From Apiotrichum sp. Y4204 (lineage: Eukaryota; Basidiomycota; Tremellomycetes; Trichosporonales; Trichosporonaceae), in assembly GCA_025531455.1 (NCBI GenBank), contig JAMYHL010000021.1:310001-374000 (forward strand): a DNA stretch of 64,000 bases. Direction: 5' to 3'. This document shows, one piece after another, positions 36,776 to 47,509 of the stretch. Numbering within the stretch: the stretch's first letter is position 1; every line of letters starts with the position of its first letter. The notes beneath the pieces were generated by a model. That model was given only the letters and a program-made list of their open reading frames with translations, was not told where the DNA came from and did not search any database. The translations under genes and the position numbers were made by a program.

Positions 36776-37256
36776 AGTCTCGGAGCGGAGATGGCCATTG
36801 GTCGCTACGCCTAAGCTTTTTGAGACGGATGAATTGTATCAGGTCAATTAGATATCAGCGCCATGTTCAGATGTCAGATAAGGGAACCGCGAAACGGTCA
36901 GTCGGTAGCGCCTTGGCGTTTCATCATTGACAGGTGTCCCTTCAGTATGCGATCTCTGCCGCGTTTCGGGGTACTGACCGTGGCCTGACACAAATGGCCC
37001 AAGATTCGGGTTGCTTCCAGGACCGACGCTTGATGGGTACAACTGCATAACATGGTGGGACAAGAGCGTGGAGCCGATATCACTCGGCTCGACAAGAAGA
37101 GACGGAATGCGTGTCTGGGTCGTGTACGGTGAGGTATGGTGGAGATTTCGGGCCGGCGCGAGCGATGGAGAAGAGTATCTTGTATCTCGTACGATTTAGG
37201 GCGAGCGAGGATGTCAACAGATCGATTATTACCGCCTGTACATCTGTCGATGCCGC
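36776..37256. other. Intergenic region
   Basis: Holds the tRNA-Lys terminator and the 3' flank of the minus-strand 73-aa gene. No coding signal. Confidence 0.5.
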
Positions 37257-37657
37257 TTAGCAGCACGGGATGGGGAAGATGCAGATGTCACAACTGGGTT
37301 GTCAGTTGAGTGGACCTAGCAATGTAACTAACCGGCAGGGAAGAATGGGAAGACCACACAGCCTTCCGGGGCAGCCACCGCGGAGACGCAGAGGTTCCCG
37401 CTGGGGGGACTCGGAGGTTGGCGCAGCAGTGGGGTCTGCGGGAAGGAAGGCGCAAGGTCAGACAAAGGCGGCGGGAACGATGCGATCAGATACGCAGAGA
37501 CGCAGGTGAGGTTAGACGTGAGAGGTGAACATGTCAGCATGTGGTCATCTTGTCTTCTCCTTCCTTTGCACTCACTCATCATGGCCTTGGCGGACGGCTG
37601 CTGCGCGACGGTGATGTCGGCGGCGTTGTTGTTGGTCTGGGCGGTGGCGGGCTTCAT
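37257..37657 (-). CDS. 73-aa cysteine-rich protein with ubiquitin-tail-like LRLRGG
   Basis: Three exons (37657-37576, 37435-37333, 37293-37257) join in frame to 73 aa. The introns have GTGAG and GTTAG donors, CGCAG and CCCAG acceptors and a CTGAC branch site in the second. The N-terminal 40 residues are hydrophilic (Gln/Asn/Ala/Pro). Then comes REPLRLRGGCPGRLCGLP, and a C-terminus with cysteines ending CDICIFPIPCC. LRLRGG is identical to the C-terminal tail of ubiquitin, although no ubiquitin fold precedes it. The Cys-rich hydrophobic end could be palmitoylated or membrane-associated, or bind metal. I do not recognise a named family. The splice phases make the model convincing; the function is unknown. 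Confidence 0.75.
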
Positions 37658-38697
37658 GATGGGATAGATATTGGGTCCAAGTTGTTAGGAGGAGAAGAGA
37701 TGTGGTGTGAAGAGAGAGATGTGTCTATAAATATGTCCTTGTGAAAAGAGATCTCGCTTCGAGCAAAGAGAAAAAGAGGTGGATACAAAGGAGCACAAGA
37801 GAAAAAAGCGTAAAAAGCGCGGTTCAGCATCTGAGCAGAGCATGACATCGTCTTCTTGTGTGCGTGCCATCATCGAATCATCATCATCATCCCAGCGCCA
37901 CTGCGCACTGCGCTTCCTGCGCTTCTCTCTCCGCTGGGCCGCTGTGCACCTGCACTGCACTGCAACTGGGGGGTTTTAAGCTCCAGGCTGTCGGTCTGAC
38001 GTCATTACACAGGGGGATTCAAAACAACCCTCGTTCTGGGGTGCGGGCAATATATGTGCGCCTATATTTCTTCGTACTAGATTAGGCCTACACTGGCCTT
38101 TTGGTAATATATCCTCTGTATGACATTTTTAGGCCTGTGATTGTTATTTTTGCAGTTCATCCCTCTCCCCTGCTCATTTCGATTGTTCCGCTTCCAGAAA
38201 GACCAAAGAAAGGCATGAAAAAAGGACAGTGGTCGCTGCCAAAGAAGGGCTTGTCGCTACCACAACCTCCATTCACATCACTTGACAATACACATCCACT
38301 CTACTCCCAACACCGACAACACTCAAGGCATTACACCTTCTTGCACCATCTGTCTCGCCACTGGCTTTATTCACGTCACATCTGCACTACATCCTCTTGC
38401 CATATCTCATACGCTCGATCTTCCTCATTCGCCCAACCCGTTCGGCCGCCCATTATACGCAGGACCAACGAGACCTCGAGCCGTCGCCCATCTCTGCCGC
38501 TGCTCACTGCACATCTCATCTGCTCGCGACCGCACGCATAACAAAGGACCAATCATTTTTGCATCACAACCCAACAATCTTTCACAGTCATCGTCATTGT
38601 CGCGACGCCCCCCGGTCTCGGCTGTCCCTCCACTCCCATTTCTCTGCATCTTCACGCCGCAGATACTCCTACCCTCCACCTCAGCTAGACTGCCGAC
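37658..38697. other. Divergent promoter region
   Basis: It separates the 73-aa gene (minus) from the eIF4E-like gene (plus), so both promoters lie here. The segment 37690-37880 is purine-rich on the plus strand, and 38270-38697 is rich in CA/TC, typical of a long 5' UTR. Open frames are low-complexity. Confidence 0.5.
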
Positions 38698-40030
38698 ATG
38701 ACCGTCCCCACGCGCCGCACCACCTCGCTCTCGGGCACCTCCCGCCTCTCGTTGAGCGTGAGCAACAAGCCTGCGCCGCCCGCCGCGCCAGCAGTTGCTG
38801 GGAGGCACCCTCTCCGCCATGAGTGCGTATTGTGCCCGCGTGTGTTGTGTGCCGTCCCTGCGAGGATGGACAAGCAACAAACAACAGTGGAATGTCAGCC
38901 GGTAACGGCGTCATGGCTGTTGCCGCCATTGTGTATTGTTCACTGACGTCCCAGCTGGTCCATTTCGTACGTCCACCGTCCGCCAGGAACCAAGGTCGAC
39001 TACGAGAAGGAGGTCCACAAGGTGGCCACTTTTGGCTCAGTGAGTGTCGAGGGACTGATGGGAGTCGACGTTTGCGCAGGGGAAGTACTCGGTCTTCGCA
39101 GTAAGCACTGCGACATCCGGGATTCGAATTCCGCATTACCATCCAGTGGATAGCAGTGGCCCCTGTGGACTCAACGGCCCAAAAGAACAATCGATGCCCA
39201 AGAAGCACCAAGGTGTCTTGGAAGCGACGATCCCTCCCTACCGCCGACGCCGCCGTGACAATCCCATACTGACCCACAGATCGAGTCCTTCCTCCACCTC
39301 TATGCCCACCTCACGTCGCCGGCAGAGGTCGCACCAGTGACCGACATCCTGTGCTTCGTGAGCCGCATTCAGCGACCAGGTATCTGGGAGGAGATGGTCA
39401 AGTGAGTTGAGCACAGTGATATCAAGTCAACTGACATCAGTGGCGGAAAGTTCACGATTCGGTTGCTGCACTCGGTCACACCCGCGCTGTTCGAGTCGCT
39501 GCTGTTCTCCATGATTGGCGACCAGTTTGAGGAGGCTGACACGGTGGTCGGCTGCGTCTTGAGCGTGCGCCAGACTGAGGATATTCTGAGTGTCTGGGTG
39601 GAGGAGGAGGGCGAGGCAGTCCGCTCTGGGGCCTTGAGGTGCGTGCTGGACTAAGACTTGTATTGACAGAAACAGAGAGAAGATTCTCCAGCTTCTCAAC
39701 CTCCCGCCTACGACGGTGTGCGAGTACCGCTCGAACAAGGCGCTGCTGGACGCGTCCATGAAGGACAAGGTCCCGCTGGACTCGGCTGCTCCCGGCGCGG
39801 AGGGGATGCACGGCCACCAACACTCGCACCACCAGCACTCTCACCAGCACACGCACCAGGTGCATGGCCACCAGCATTCGCACCAGGTCGGCTTTACCCA
39901 GCACACCTCGCACGGCCAGCACCCCCGGCACCAGCAGGACCGGCCACACTACAGGGGGCCCCGGGAGGACGCGGGTGCACCGGGAGAGAGGCGGACCGGA
40001 TGGGGCAACGGGTTCCGTAGGGAGCAGTAA
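38698..40030 (+). CDS. eIF4E-2-like (4EHP) mRNA cap-binding protein
   Basis: Cap-binding proteins of the eIF4E fold recruit or block ribosomes at the mRNA 5' end. Six exons (38698-38822, 38955-39039, 39080-39100, 39280-39401, 39441-39638, 39670-40030) give 303 aa. The fold is visible from WSISYVHRPPG through EVHKVATFGS, IESFLHLYAHLTSPAEV, GIWEEMVNGGKFTIRL and LFSMIGDQFEEADTVVGCVL to SVRQTEDILSVW. The first tryptophan is followed by YVHRPPG, as in eIF4E class 2 (4EHP), rather than the class 1 pattern. A 7-residue insertion (GKYSVFA) is encoded by its own 21-nt exon. The C-terminal tail is histidine-rich (HQHSHHQHSHQHTHQVHGHQ). It is probably a translational repressor or alternative cap binder rather than the main eIF4E. 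Confidence 0.88.
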
Positions 40031-40100
40031 GGAGATGCTATCTTTGGGAGATGTGAGCGAGCGGAGCCGATGCGTGTGTGCTTGGAGGTTGGAGACAGAG

Positions 40101-40145
40101 AAGCTGCACAAAGAGAAGCTGCACAAAGAGAAGCTGCACAAAGAG
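40101..40145. repeat. Three perfect copies of a 15-bp unit
   Basis: AAGCTGCACAAAGAG is repeated three times head to tail just downstream of the eIF4E-like stop codon, in its probable 3' UTR and about 135 bp before the TAN1 start. Confidence 0.95.
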
Positions 40146-40280
40146 GTACACAATAACATCTGATCGTGGGGGGTTCTGTTTATCACGTGATACCTTCCCA
40201 TATAAACAATCTCGGTGCTGAAATCTTGACCACTTGAACTCTCCTGAACCACCCATTCACTTGCACATCTCACACACACC

Positions 40281-41683
40281 ATGTCCTCTCGACCCGCCAA
40301 CAAAGGCAAGAGCAAGTACAAGTACCACCGCGGGGGTAAGCGTCCGGGTGGTCCGCCGCGCGGCGGCGATGGGCAGGGCGACTTCCAGGGCGGTCCTTTG
40401 GCGCAGTACCGTTCGCAGCCGTTGGTGAGTGGGAAGCAAATCGCGAGGAGGAGTACACCCCCAGCCCCGGAGTGTACTGACTTTCAGCCCGAGATGCTCA
40501 GCGCGCCTGGAATTAGCGTGACGACCGTGAAGAACAAGGAGAAGACGGCGGAGCGCGAGATCATCGAGGCGCTGGAGGAGGCCGCGGACGTGCTGTATCC
40601 CGAGACGAAGGAAGATGCTGGGGAGGACGACGAGGGAGATATCGAGGACGCACTGAAGCGCGAGCTGGAGGGCATGAAGGGCGGAAACAAGTCGAAGCGG
40701 TTCCGTCTTTGTCGTCGGGATCTCGGCTGTGGTGAGTCCACAGATGGGAGTGTGTTTTTTCTCACACCAGCACTCTATGTCATTGTTCTCGAGCCGCTCG
40801 ACCCCGTCAAGCTCGTCAACCACATTCTCGAAAAATGCGAGTCCACCGCGCGCTGTGGGCTCAGCTACGTGCAGCGCCTGACGCCCATTTCGCGCGCCGG
40901 CCCGGGAAACCGCACGACGCTGGCCGAGATGGCGGCCGCCATTCTCCCCGAGGCGTTCGCCACCCCTGATAACCGCGGTCTCAAGGTGGGTTCTTTTGGG
41001 GTTTTGTGTTGTGCGTTCTGGGTGTAACTGACTTCAGTTTGCGATTAACGCTCACGTGCGCAACTCGGACAAGTTGCAGCGCCTCGAGATGATCAAGATT
41101 GTTGCCGAGGAAGTCACCAAGCTCAGCCCCGAGCACAAGGTCGACCTGAGTCACCCGGACAAGACGATTATCATTGATTTGTTTAGGGTGAGTAGTTGTA
41201 TTTTAGAGAGAAGGGTGCTGACGGCAGAATGTCGTGGGGATGAGCATTGTGGAGAACTTTGAAAAGTACAAAAAGTTCAATCCGTCGGCCGTGGCCAAGG
41301 AGGCGGCCAAGGCGCTGGGTATCGAGCCCGAGGATGCCGGGGAGAAGCCCCAGCCTCCGGCCGTTTCGGCAAGTGGTGTTGCAAAGGACCCCCACTCCCA
41401 CTCGTCAACGACGCCGCACCATAATACGGTGAACCGCGAGCGGCGGGGGGCGGGCATGGTCGAGGCCGGCGCCGCGCGGGAACAGGCCAAGGAGATGGCT
41501 TCTGCGGCCGCGACGAAACGCAAGGCGGACGAGGCCGAGCTCGAGCTTGAGGACGGGCAGCTCCCGCGCGCGCTGGACGTCGAGCGCGGCGAGGTTGTCG
41601 AGGACGAGAATGCCGAGCTTGGCGATGAGTTCCAGGAGGTGATTGAGGGCGGGCGCGCGACAAAGGTGCGCCGTGAGGAGTGA
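40281..41683 (+). CDS. TAN1: THUMP-domain tRNA acetylation adaptor Tan1
   Basis: Tan1 (THUMPD1) brings tRNA-Ser and tRNA-Leu to the acetyltransferase Kre33/NAT10 for N4-acetylcytidine at position 12. Five exons (40281-40424, 40488-40731, 40771-40985, 41038-41187, 41228-41683) give 402 aa. The basic N-terminus (MSSRPANKGKSKYKYHRGGK) suits RNA contact. The THUMP region at about residues 130-290 includes EPLDPVKLVNHIL, YVQRLTPISRAG, FAINAHVRNSD and KTIIIDLFRNVVGMSIVENF. The C-terminus is a long charged extension (KRKADEAELELEDG) not needed for the core. Five short introns all keep frame. Confidence 0.92.
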
Positions 41684-42095
41684 GGATGTAGTAGCGGCCT
41701 GGCGACGTGTACCATCTATATGCATTACGAGACGCTGTTAGAGAGCTACAGCTGCATGCTAGGGGCTGCGAGGAAAGGGTTGGTGCCGGGTGCCATTGCC
41801 TGGCGGTGTAATTTATATTGAAGGGTTGCATGACGCGAAAAACGCCAGCGAGGTGTCCACTGTCCCCCTGGCTGGCGTTTTTCCGACCACCCACCGTAGT
41901 AACTGTGCCACCACCACACGCACTGCCTTTTTTTCCACAATGTAATGGGTTGTTCCTTTTTTGTTGTTGTTGTTGAATCATCCATCATCATTATCCATCA
42001 TTGTTATTGTTGTTGTTGGTCATCCATTCGCCAGCCAACAACAATAACAACAGCCACCACCCCGTGCGGCGACCTCGTGCATCGATACACACGGG
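41684..42095. other. TAN1-DOT1 intergenic region with hairpin and GTT/AAC microsatellites
   Basis: It holds a 12-bp perfect inverted repeat (separate entry). The 5' flank of DOT1 then carries GTT-rich stretches at 41960-41975 and 42002-42020 and a complementary CAACAACAATAACAAC at 42037-42052. The latter two could form a second hairpin in the DOT1 leader. Confidence 0.7.
41838..41882. terminator. 12-bp perfect inverted repeat, possible 3'-end hairpin
   Basis: AAAAACGCCAGC (41838-41849) is matched by GCTGGCGTTTTT (41871-41882) across a 21-nt loop. A GC stem followed by a T run resembles a bacterial intrinsic terminator or a tRNA-like Pol III stop. In a fungus its role is unclear, but it sits about 155 bp after the TAN1 stop. 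Confidence 0.45.
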
Positions 42096-44128
42096 ATGGA
42101 GTCGTTCTTCGGCAAGGCCAAGAAGCCCTCTCGGCCATCGCTCGTGCAGACCGTCACCGTCAAAAAGGTGGTCAAGACTAGCGCGCTGCCTCACGCTCCG
42201 CGGCCGGCGCCCTCGTCTTCCTCTTCGCGACCCGCACCGGGCACGGCGGGATACGTCAAGCACCTGCACGCCGGCAAGCCAAAGAGCAAGGACGGGAAGA
42301 GCCCCCACCGCGACCGCGACCGCGATCACCGGGACCGTGAGCATCGGGACCGCGACCGTGACCGCGACCGCGATGCGCCCTCCAAGCCGTCCTCGTCCTC
42401 ATCAAAGCTTTCCCCCGTGCGCCAACCCGCGTCGCCAGCACGCAAGCGCAAACTCTCACCGCAGCGCGTACTCCCGCCAAGCGACTCGGAGAGCGATAGC
42501 GACACCGAACTCACGGCGAAGCGGCCGCGGTTCCGGAGTTCGCTGAGCCGCGGCGATGGCGAGGACGAGGATGTGGGGCGCAGAGTGTTCTGCCCGTCTC
42601 TCACGGACATGCGGGGCGAGTGGGGGCGCGGATACGCCGGCTTTGTGACGTGCGACGAGGCCGTGAGGGGAATCGTGACTGGCTGGGCCGGGGGGAAGGA
42701 CTTTAAGGATCCAAAGGAACCCAAGGACAAGTACCAGGCGTGTGAGTGGCGGAGTGTGCTCGTAAGGGAGAGTGCTGACGCCAGATTTTCCCCAGCCCGG
42801 ATTCGAGAACGTCGAGCCGCTGCCGGCCGTCGAGTTGCGGTATCCGTCGGGCGCGACCGAAAAGTGGGTGGCAAATGGATGGCGAGTGCTGACAACAGGT
42901 TCACCCTCCTCACGCCTCTCTCGCCGCGCGAGTTCAACCCCATCAGCGAGCTGCGCAACGTCATCCGCATGATTCTGAAGCGTAGGTCCTGAGACTTTGC
43001 TCCATATTGACCTATCAGACTACATTCCGCCATCACACGCGTACCTCTTTGGAACTCTGGATGCCAGCGGTGATATCGAATCCGCCTTGCCATCACGCTT
43101 CCAGAGCCCGGCGCCGGGTGCGTTGACCACGCCCCCACCGGATGGGGCATCGCCGCTGCCTCACACACCACAGGAGCCGATCGGGGATGCGATCCGCAGG
43201 GCGTTGGCGCCCAACCGCCGAGACGGGCCTGGGCTGGTCAAGGCCATTGAGCGCCTGAACAACGCCCTCGCCGACATCCAGCGCGACGGGACAATGGCTG
43301 CCTGGCTTACTAGCCCGGATTACCGCATCTCACGGCGAGAATGGTCGGATCTCGTGGAGCTGTGTCACGACCAGGCGTATACCCGCGTAGTGGCGCCGTT
43401 TGCCGACCTACTCGAGCACCACCCAAAGCATCCCGAAGAGGTGGCCGACGCGATCAGCGAAAAGGAAGATGCGTACGGCGAGCTCCGACACAGCTTCATG
43501 TCCAAGGTCATTGAGCAGACCAAGCTTGGTCCAGGGAAGACCTTTGTCGACCTTGGCTCTGGTGTAGGCAACTGCGTCGTACAAGCTGCGCTGCAGGCTG
43601 GATGTGCGAGCTACGGCTTTGAGCTCCTCCCGGTTCCCGCTCGCTGTGCTCGCCTCCAGCTTCGCGAGTGCCAGCGCCGCTGGGCAATGTGGTGCCTGGA
43701 CGGCAGCTTGGCGATCGACATGCATGAGGGCGATTTCCGCCGGCACGAGGCCGTCGCCCGCCGCCTGGCCGAGGCGGACGTCGTGCTCGTCAACAACGAG
43801 GTCTTCCCCTCGTCGCTCAACATGGACCTCACGCATCTTTTCCTGGATCTCAAGGAGGGCGCGACAATCGTCAGCCTCAAGCCGTTTGTCCCCGATGGCT
43901 TCCGCATGAATGATAGTAATGTGAGTCCGCTTACCGGATTTCATTGATCTAAGCTGACCTCAGTGCGACTCGTTTGCCGCGATTCTCCGTTCCACGCCGC
44001 ACACGTACTACTCGGGCTGGGTCAGCTGGAAGGCCGACTCGGGACGGTACTATGTGCAGGTCGTGGACCGCACCCGGCGCCTCAAGTACGACGAGGAGAT
44101 GAACCGGCGCGGCTCGCGCCGGAACTAG
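42096..44128 (+). CDS. DOT1: Histone H3 lysine-79 methyltransferase Dot1
   Basis: Dot1 methylates H3K79 in chromatin with S-adenosylmethionine, acting in silencing, DNA-damage checkpoint and meiosis. Five exons (42096-42741, 42785-42863, 42899-42981, 43019-43920, 43964-44128) give 624 aa. The N-terminal 200 residues are basic and disordered, with an Arg-Asp repeat (HRDRDRDHRDREHRDRDR), and could bind nucleosomes. The catalytic domain at about 240-624 shows HYIPPSHAYLFG, ISRREWSDLVELCHD, VDLGSGVGNCVVQAAL (AdoMet motif I, near residue 445), YGFELLP and VLVNNEVFPSSLN. The C-terminus SGWVSWKADSGRYYVQVVDR is the usual family end. Confidence 0.95.
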
Positions 44129-45663
44129 TGCAGCCGCAGCTTATTGCCCAGTTTTGCAGTCTTGCATTTTGGCCGCTGCTGGCAGGATCCACCCCGGCTG
44201 TCAATGTCTTGGCCTGCCCCTGCTGTTATCTGATTGTTGTCATCTGTGCCTTATCCGTGTGTCCGACCCGAGGGGAATACCGCCACTCGCTCCTGTCACC
44301 CCCATCTGCCTGTTATCTGTCACCCATCTGTCTCCTCAACAAGATCGATATCCTGTCCGTTCCGTAGAGTGTATACAGGTTCATGCATTGTATTTACATA
44401 CCTAGAGGACCGGGCGAGCCGGGTTGGACAATGAAGGTGACCGGTGTCCAACAAAGCACGCGTTGGGAACGATATCAGGGGAGACTCGAGGGTATGGATA
44501 TCATGGGCGGGGAGGGGTATGGCAAGGTCATGCAGCTCCACCCTGGAGACTCTAAACTACATCTCGACGCCGCTCGACGGCATCACCTACAGTACCTCCG
44601 TGCGCGGGTCAAGCCCAGAGCGAGCCAGAGCGCCAGCGGGCTTCCCCTCAAATCCGGAGATCTCCGCGTACATTACTCGTACCACAAGAGTGAACTACAT
44701 GGGTTCCAGAACGCGACGAACGTTCGCCAAACAGGTGGAGCCACCTCGTCCGTGGCAAACGGGAGCAGGTATGTCTTGTCAGGCTGCAGCGCATCTCCAC
44801 AATCAACTATGGTCCAATTTGCGAGCCTCGGGGATAGACTGCGCAACAGAGACGATGCCTCACCGCCCGCTTGGGTCGGCTGGAGTGCGTGCGGGGAATT
44901 CGCCGACGTGCTCGATAAGCTGTTTGCTGGCCGCTGGGCCGCAGTGCCGTGCGGGCGAGATTGCGTTTCCGTGTGACTGTAACCGCTGCGAGCGCGTGAG
45001 CCGTCGGCAGAGTGTCCAATGCAATGGCGCGGAATGCGCGCAGTAGGAGTAGTAGTCTTGTTGATATTTCTGTCTCTGCCTCTCTGCCTGACTGTCCGTA
45101 GTTGCAGCGCCACCATGTTGCATGTTGTGTTGCTGCCACGCGGTGTCCATGAATTAATATTACCTAGTTGCCTTAGTTTGAGAGACTGCAGACGTCATTG
45201 GCGGCGGCGACATCATGCGGCGATATTTCCAGGAGCTGTAACCTGCCCGAGTGCCCGAGTGAGGTCAAGTAGTGTCTGTGGCCCGTGTGCTTCGGAATTG
45301 CACTGATGGGATGGGGGGATGAGATGGGGAGCAACAGAGTAGCGTGTTGCGTTTCCGAACCCGGGACGCAGGCCCGAAGGCGGCGGCGGGGGGGGGGGGG
45401 GGGGGGGGGGGCTGCGCACGGTGACCCGCAGAGAGGGTTATCTGATTAGCGATCATGGTTTGTGTGTGTGTGTGTTCCCCCACTCTCCACTCCACTTTTT
45501 TACGGGACTCAGTTGGACAACTACAACGTTTTCTCCATTCCTCAACAACCATCCTCTCCACCTCCAATACCGTTTCCTCCACATCCTCCCCCTCATTCCA
45601 TTCCCCATTCACCCCGGCCTCCACCAGTGTTCCCCTTCCCCACCACCACTCACCCCACATCCC
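44129..45663. other. 1.5 kb intergenic region with a poly-G run
   Basis: Open frames at 44383-45046 (plus) and 44673-45116 (minus) overlap and match nothing known. A G24 homopolymer lies at 45388-45411, and a TGTGTGTGTGTG stretch at about 45459-45472. Confidence 0.5.
45388..45411. repeat. G24 homopolymer
   Basis: Twenty-four consecutive G residues, preceded by GGCGGCGGC-type sequence. Length may be inexact because such runs are hard to sequence. Confidence 0.9.
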
Positions 45664-47509
45664 ATGCTCGGCAAGATAAAGTCGGCCGTCGCCTCCGCGA
45701 TAGGCACGCCGGTGAGCACGCCGGCCCCGAGCCGCGCACACACGCCGTACGACCTCGAGGAGCCCGATGAGCCGTACCGCGACGAGCACCACACCGAGGC
45801 CCGCGCAAAAGAGTACATGGAGCTCGCGACGGCCCTCGCCCGCGCCCACGTTCCCGTCAGCAGCGCCGACTGCGCGGCATGCACCGAGCCGTGTCCGTCC
45901 GAGCTCAACGGCAAAACCACAGGAAACGGGAGCGTCGCGGAGATTGGGAATGCGTGGGACGGCAAGACGTACGACGAGTATGTCATGGAGAAATACGGCG
46001 AGCTCGGACACATGCCTGGCACAGTGGACACGGACTGGGAGACGGACCTCGCTGGCTCGGGCGGACCGCCGGTCGGCCGCGTCGTCGTCATCTCTACCGC
46101 AAAGAGTAACTGGCTCCGGGACCATGTGGTGGGTATTCGATCGACGAGGTGGGCGGAGTATGACGGGGTATGGGGGAGGGAGCAACAGATGCAACAGATA
46201 CTGACAGCTTAGGACGAGAAGGACTCGCTGTCATACCAGATCAACGAGTACATGTCGACGCTGCCGGCAAGCAAGCCACCAAAGACCAAGGATGCGGACC
46301 CGCTCAAACCGTCCGAGTACATCCTGCCGTCGGCGTTCCCGACACCCTCGGAGACGCTCAAGAAGCCTGTCCCCTACCTGCCATCACTGTACTCGTCGTC
46401 GCTCGTCTCGCAGTCCGACGACCCCACCGACCAGATGTGTATCGTGTTTCCCGACTGGAAGGCGGTCCTCGAGGTCGAAAACTCGGCGCCGGGAGCAAAG
46501 GCGCTGTACGAGGGCGCACTCGCCGGCACGCTCGGCGCCGCAGGCCGCGTCCTCCAGAACAACGGAGAGGGCACCGAGAGGCGGAGGTCGTTGGTCCTCC
46601 CATACCGTGCCATTGTGTTGCTTTGTGAGTTTTGCTGATAAGAAATTTGGATCGGACCCGACCGGCTAAATCTGTTCGTGGCGCCATGGCACGACCCTCT
46701 TTCTTACCCTCGTACCCTCCTTACCCTCCTTACCTTGTTGGCCGTCGTCTTCGCAACACCTCGTGCCCTTGTGCACATGTTACACACCCGTGCGGTCTGT
46801 GCGCGTGCCTCGGCGCACGCGGTGCGGCGCAAAATCCGACACACCAGGCCGTGCACCCAAATCCGGACTCTCGACATCTAGATCCCACCGCTGACATCAG
46901 GTTCGCACAAGACGCGCGACAAGCGCTGCCACATTGCGTCGGGTGTTCTTCGTCCCGCGTTCATCAAGTGTCTCGAAAAGAACGGCATCGCGGTGGACGA
47001 GACGGGCGCGTCGCTTGCATGTCTCGACGGACCGCCCCTCGAGGAGATTGAGGGCTCGGACGCAGAGCGCGAGGAGGAGGTCGGCCGGCGCATCGAGCAG
47101 ATTGACGGCGTGCACGGCGGCGAGGGCGGAGAGGTTGGTCTGTTCAATATCAACCACCTCGGCGGTCACCGATACGCGGGAGTCATGCTGGTGAGTTCAG
47201 GGTTGCGCAGATATCAGGACATGCGGCAGTCACTGCTGTTGCCACTTTCGCAGCTGTCCTCGCCACGGAGCGCCTCTCCCCTACCACTTGCTTCTCGGGG
47301 CATTTCCGCCGCCAGATCACTGACACACCCAGATCCTCTTCCCGTCGGGGGCGTATCTCTCCTACGGGCGCGTAACGCCACACGAGGTGCCGCGCGTGGT
47401 GGAGGAGACCATTTTGCAGGGCAAGGTCGTCCCCGGACTCTTGCGCAGTGGTCGGGGACTAGCGCGGCCAGGCGCGACCGGCAAGGACTGCGGGTTCCTC
47501 TCGTGGTAG
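45664..47509 (+). CDS. Sucrase/ferredoxin-like protein (Apd1 family)
   Basis: Apd1-type proteins have a thioredoxin-like ferredoxin fold and hold a [2Fe-2S] cluster with mixed Cys/His ligands; yeast Apd1 affects redox-drug tolerance and actin patches. Four exons (45664-46128, 46213-46624, 46901-47190, 47333-47509) give 447 aa. The family marks are VVVISTAKSNWLRDHV, LCSHKTRDKRCHIASGVLR and INHLGGHRYAG, then ILFPSGAYLSYGRVTP and VPGLLRSGRGL. The Cys of KRC and the His residues of HLGGH are the expected cluster ligands. In many relatives AGN follows RY; here it is AGV, a substitution at a usually conserved Asn. An N-terminal CAACTEPC motif may be extra redox cysteines. Introns of 84, 276 and 142 nt are long for this window. 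Confidence 0.85.

Noticed and set aside
39101..39279. GATTCGAATTCC B-box-like sequence inside the eIF4E-like gene
   Set aside because: It lies in a 179-nt intron and lacks an A-box and acceptor pairing; it is intron sequence.
44383..45116. Overlapping 150-200 codon frames on both strands
   Set aside because: Both strands are open over the same bases, nothing is recognisable and no consistent introns could be placed.
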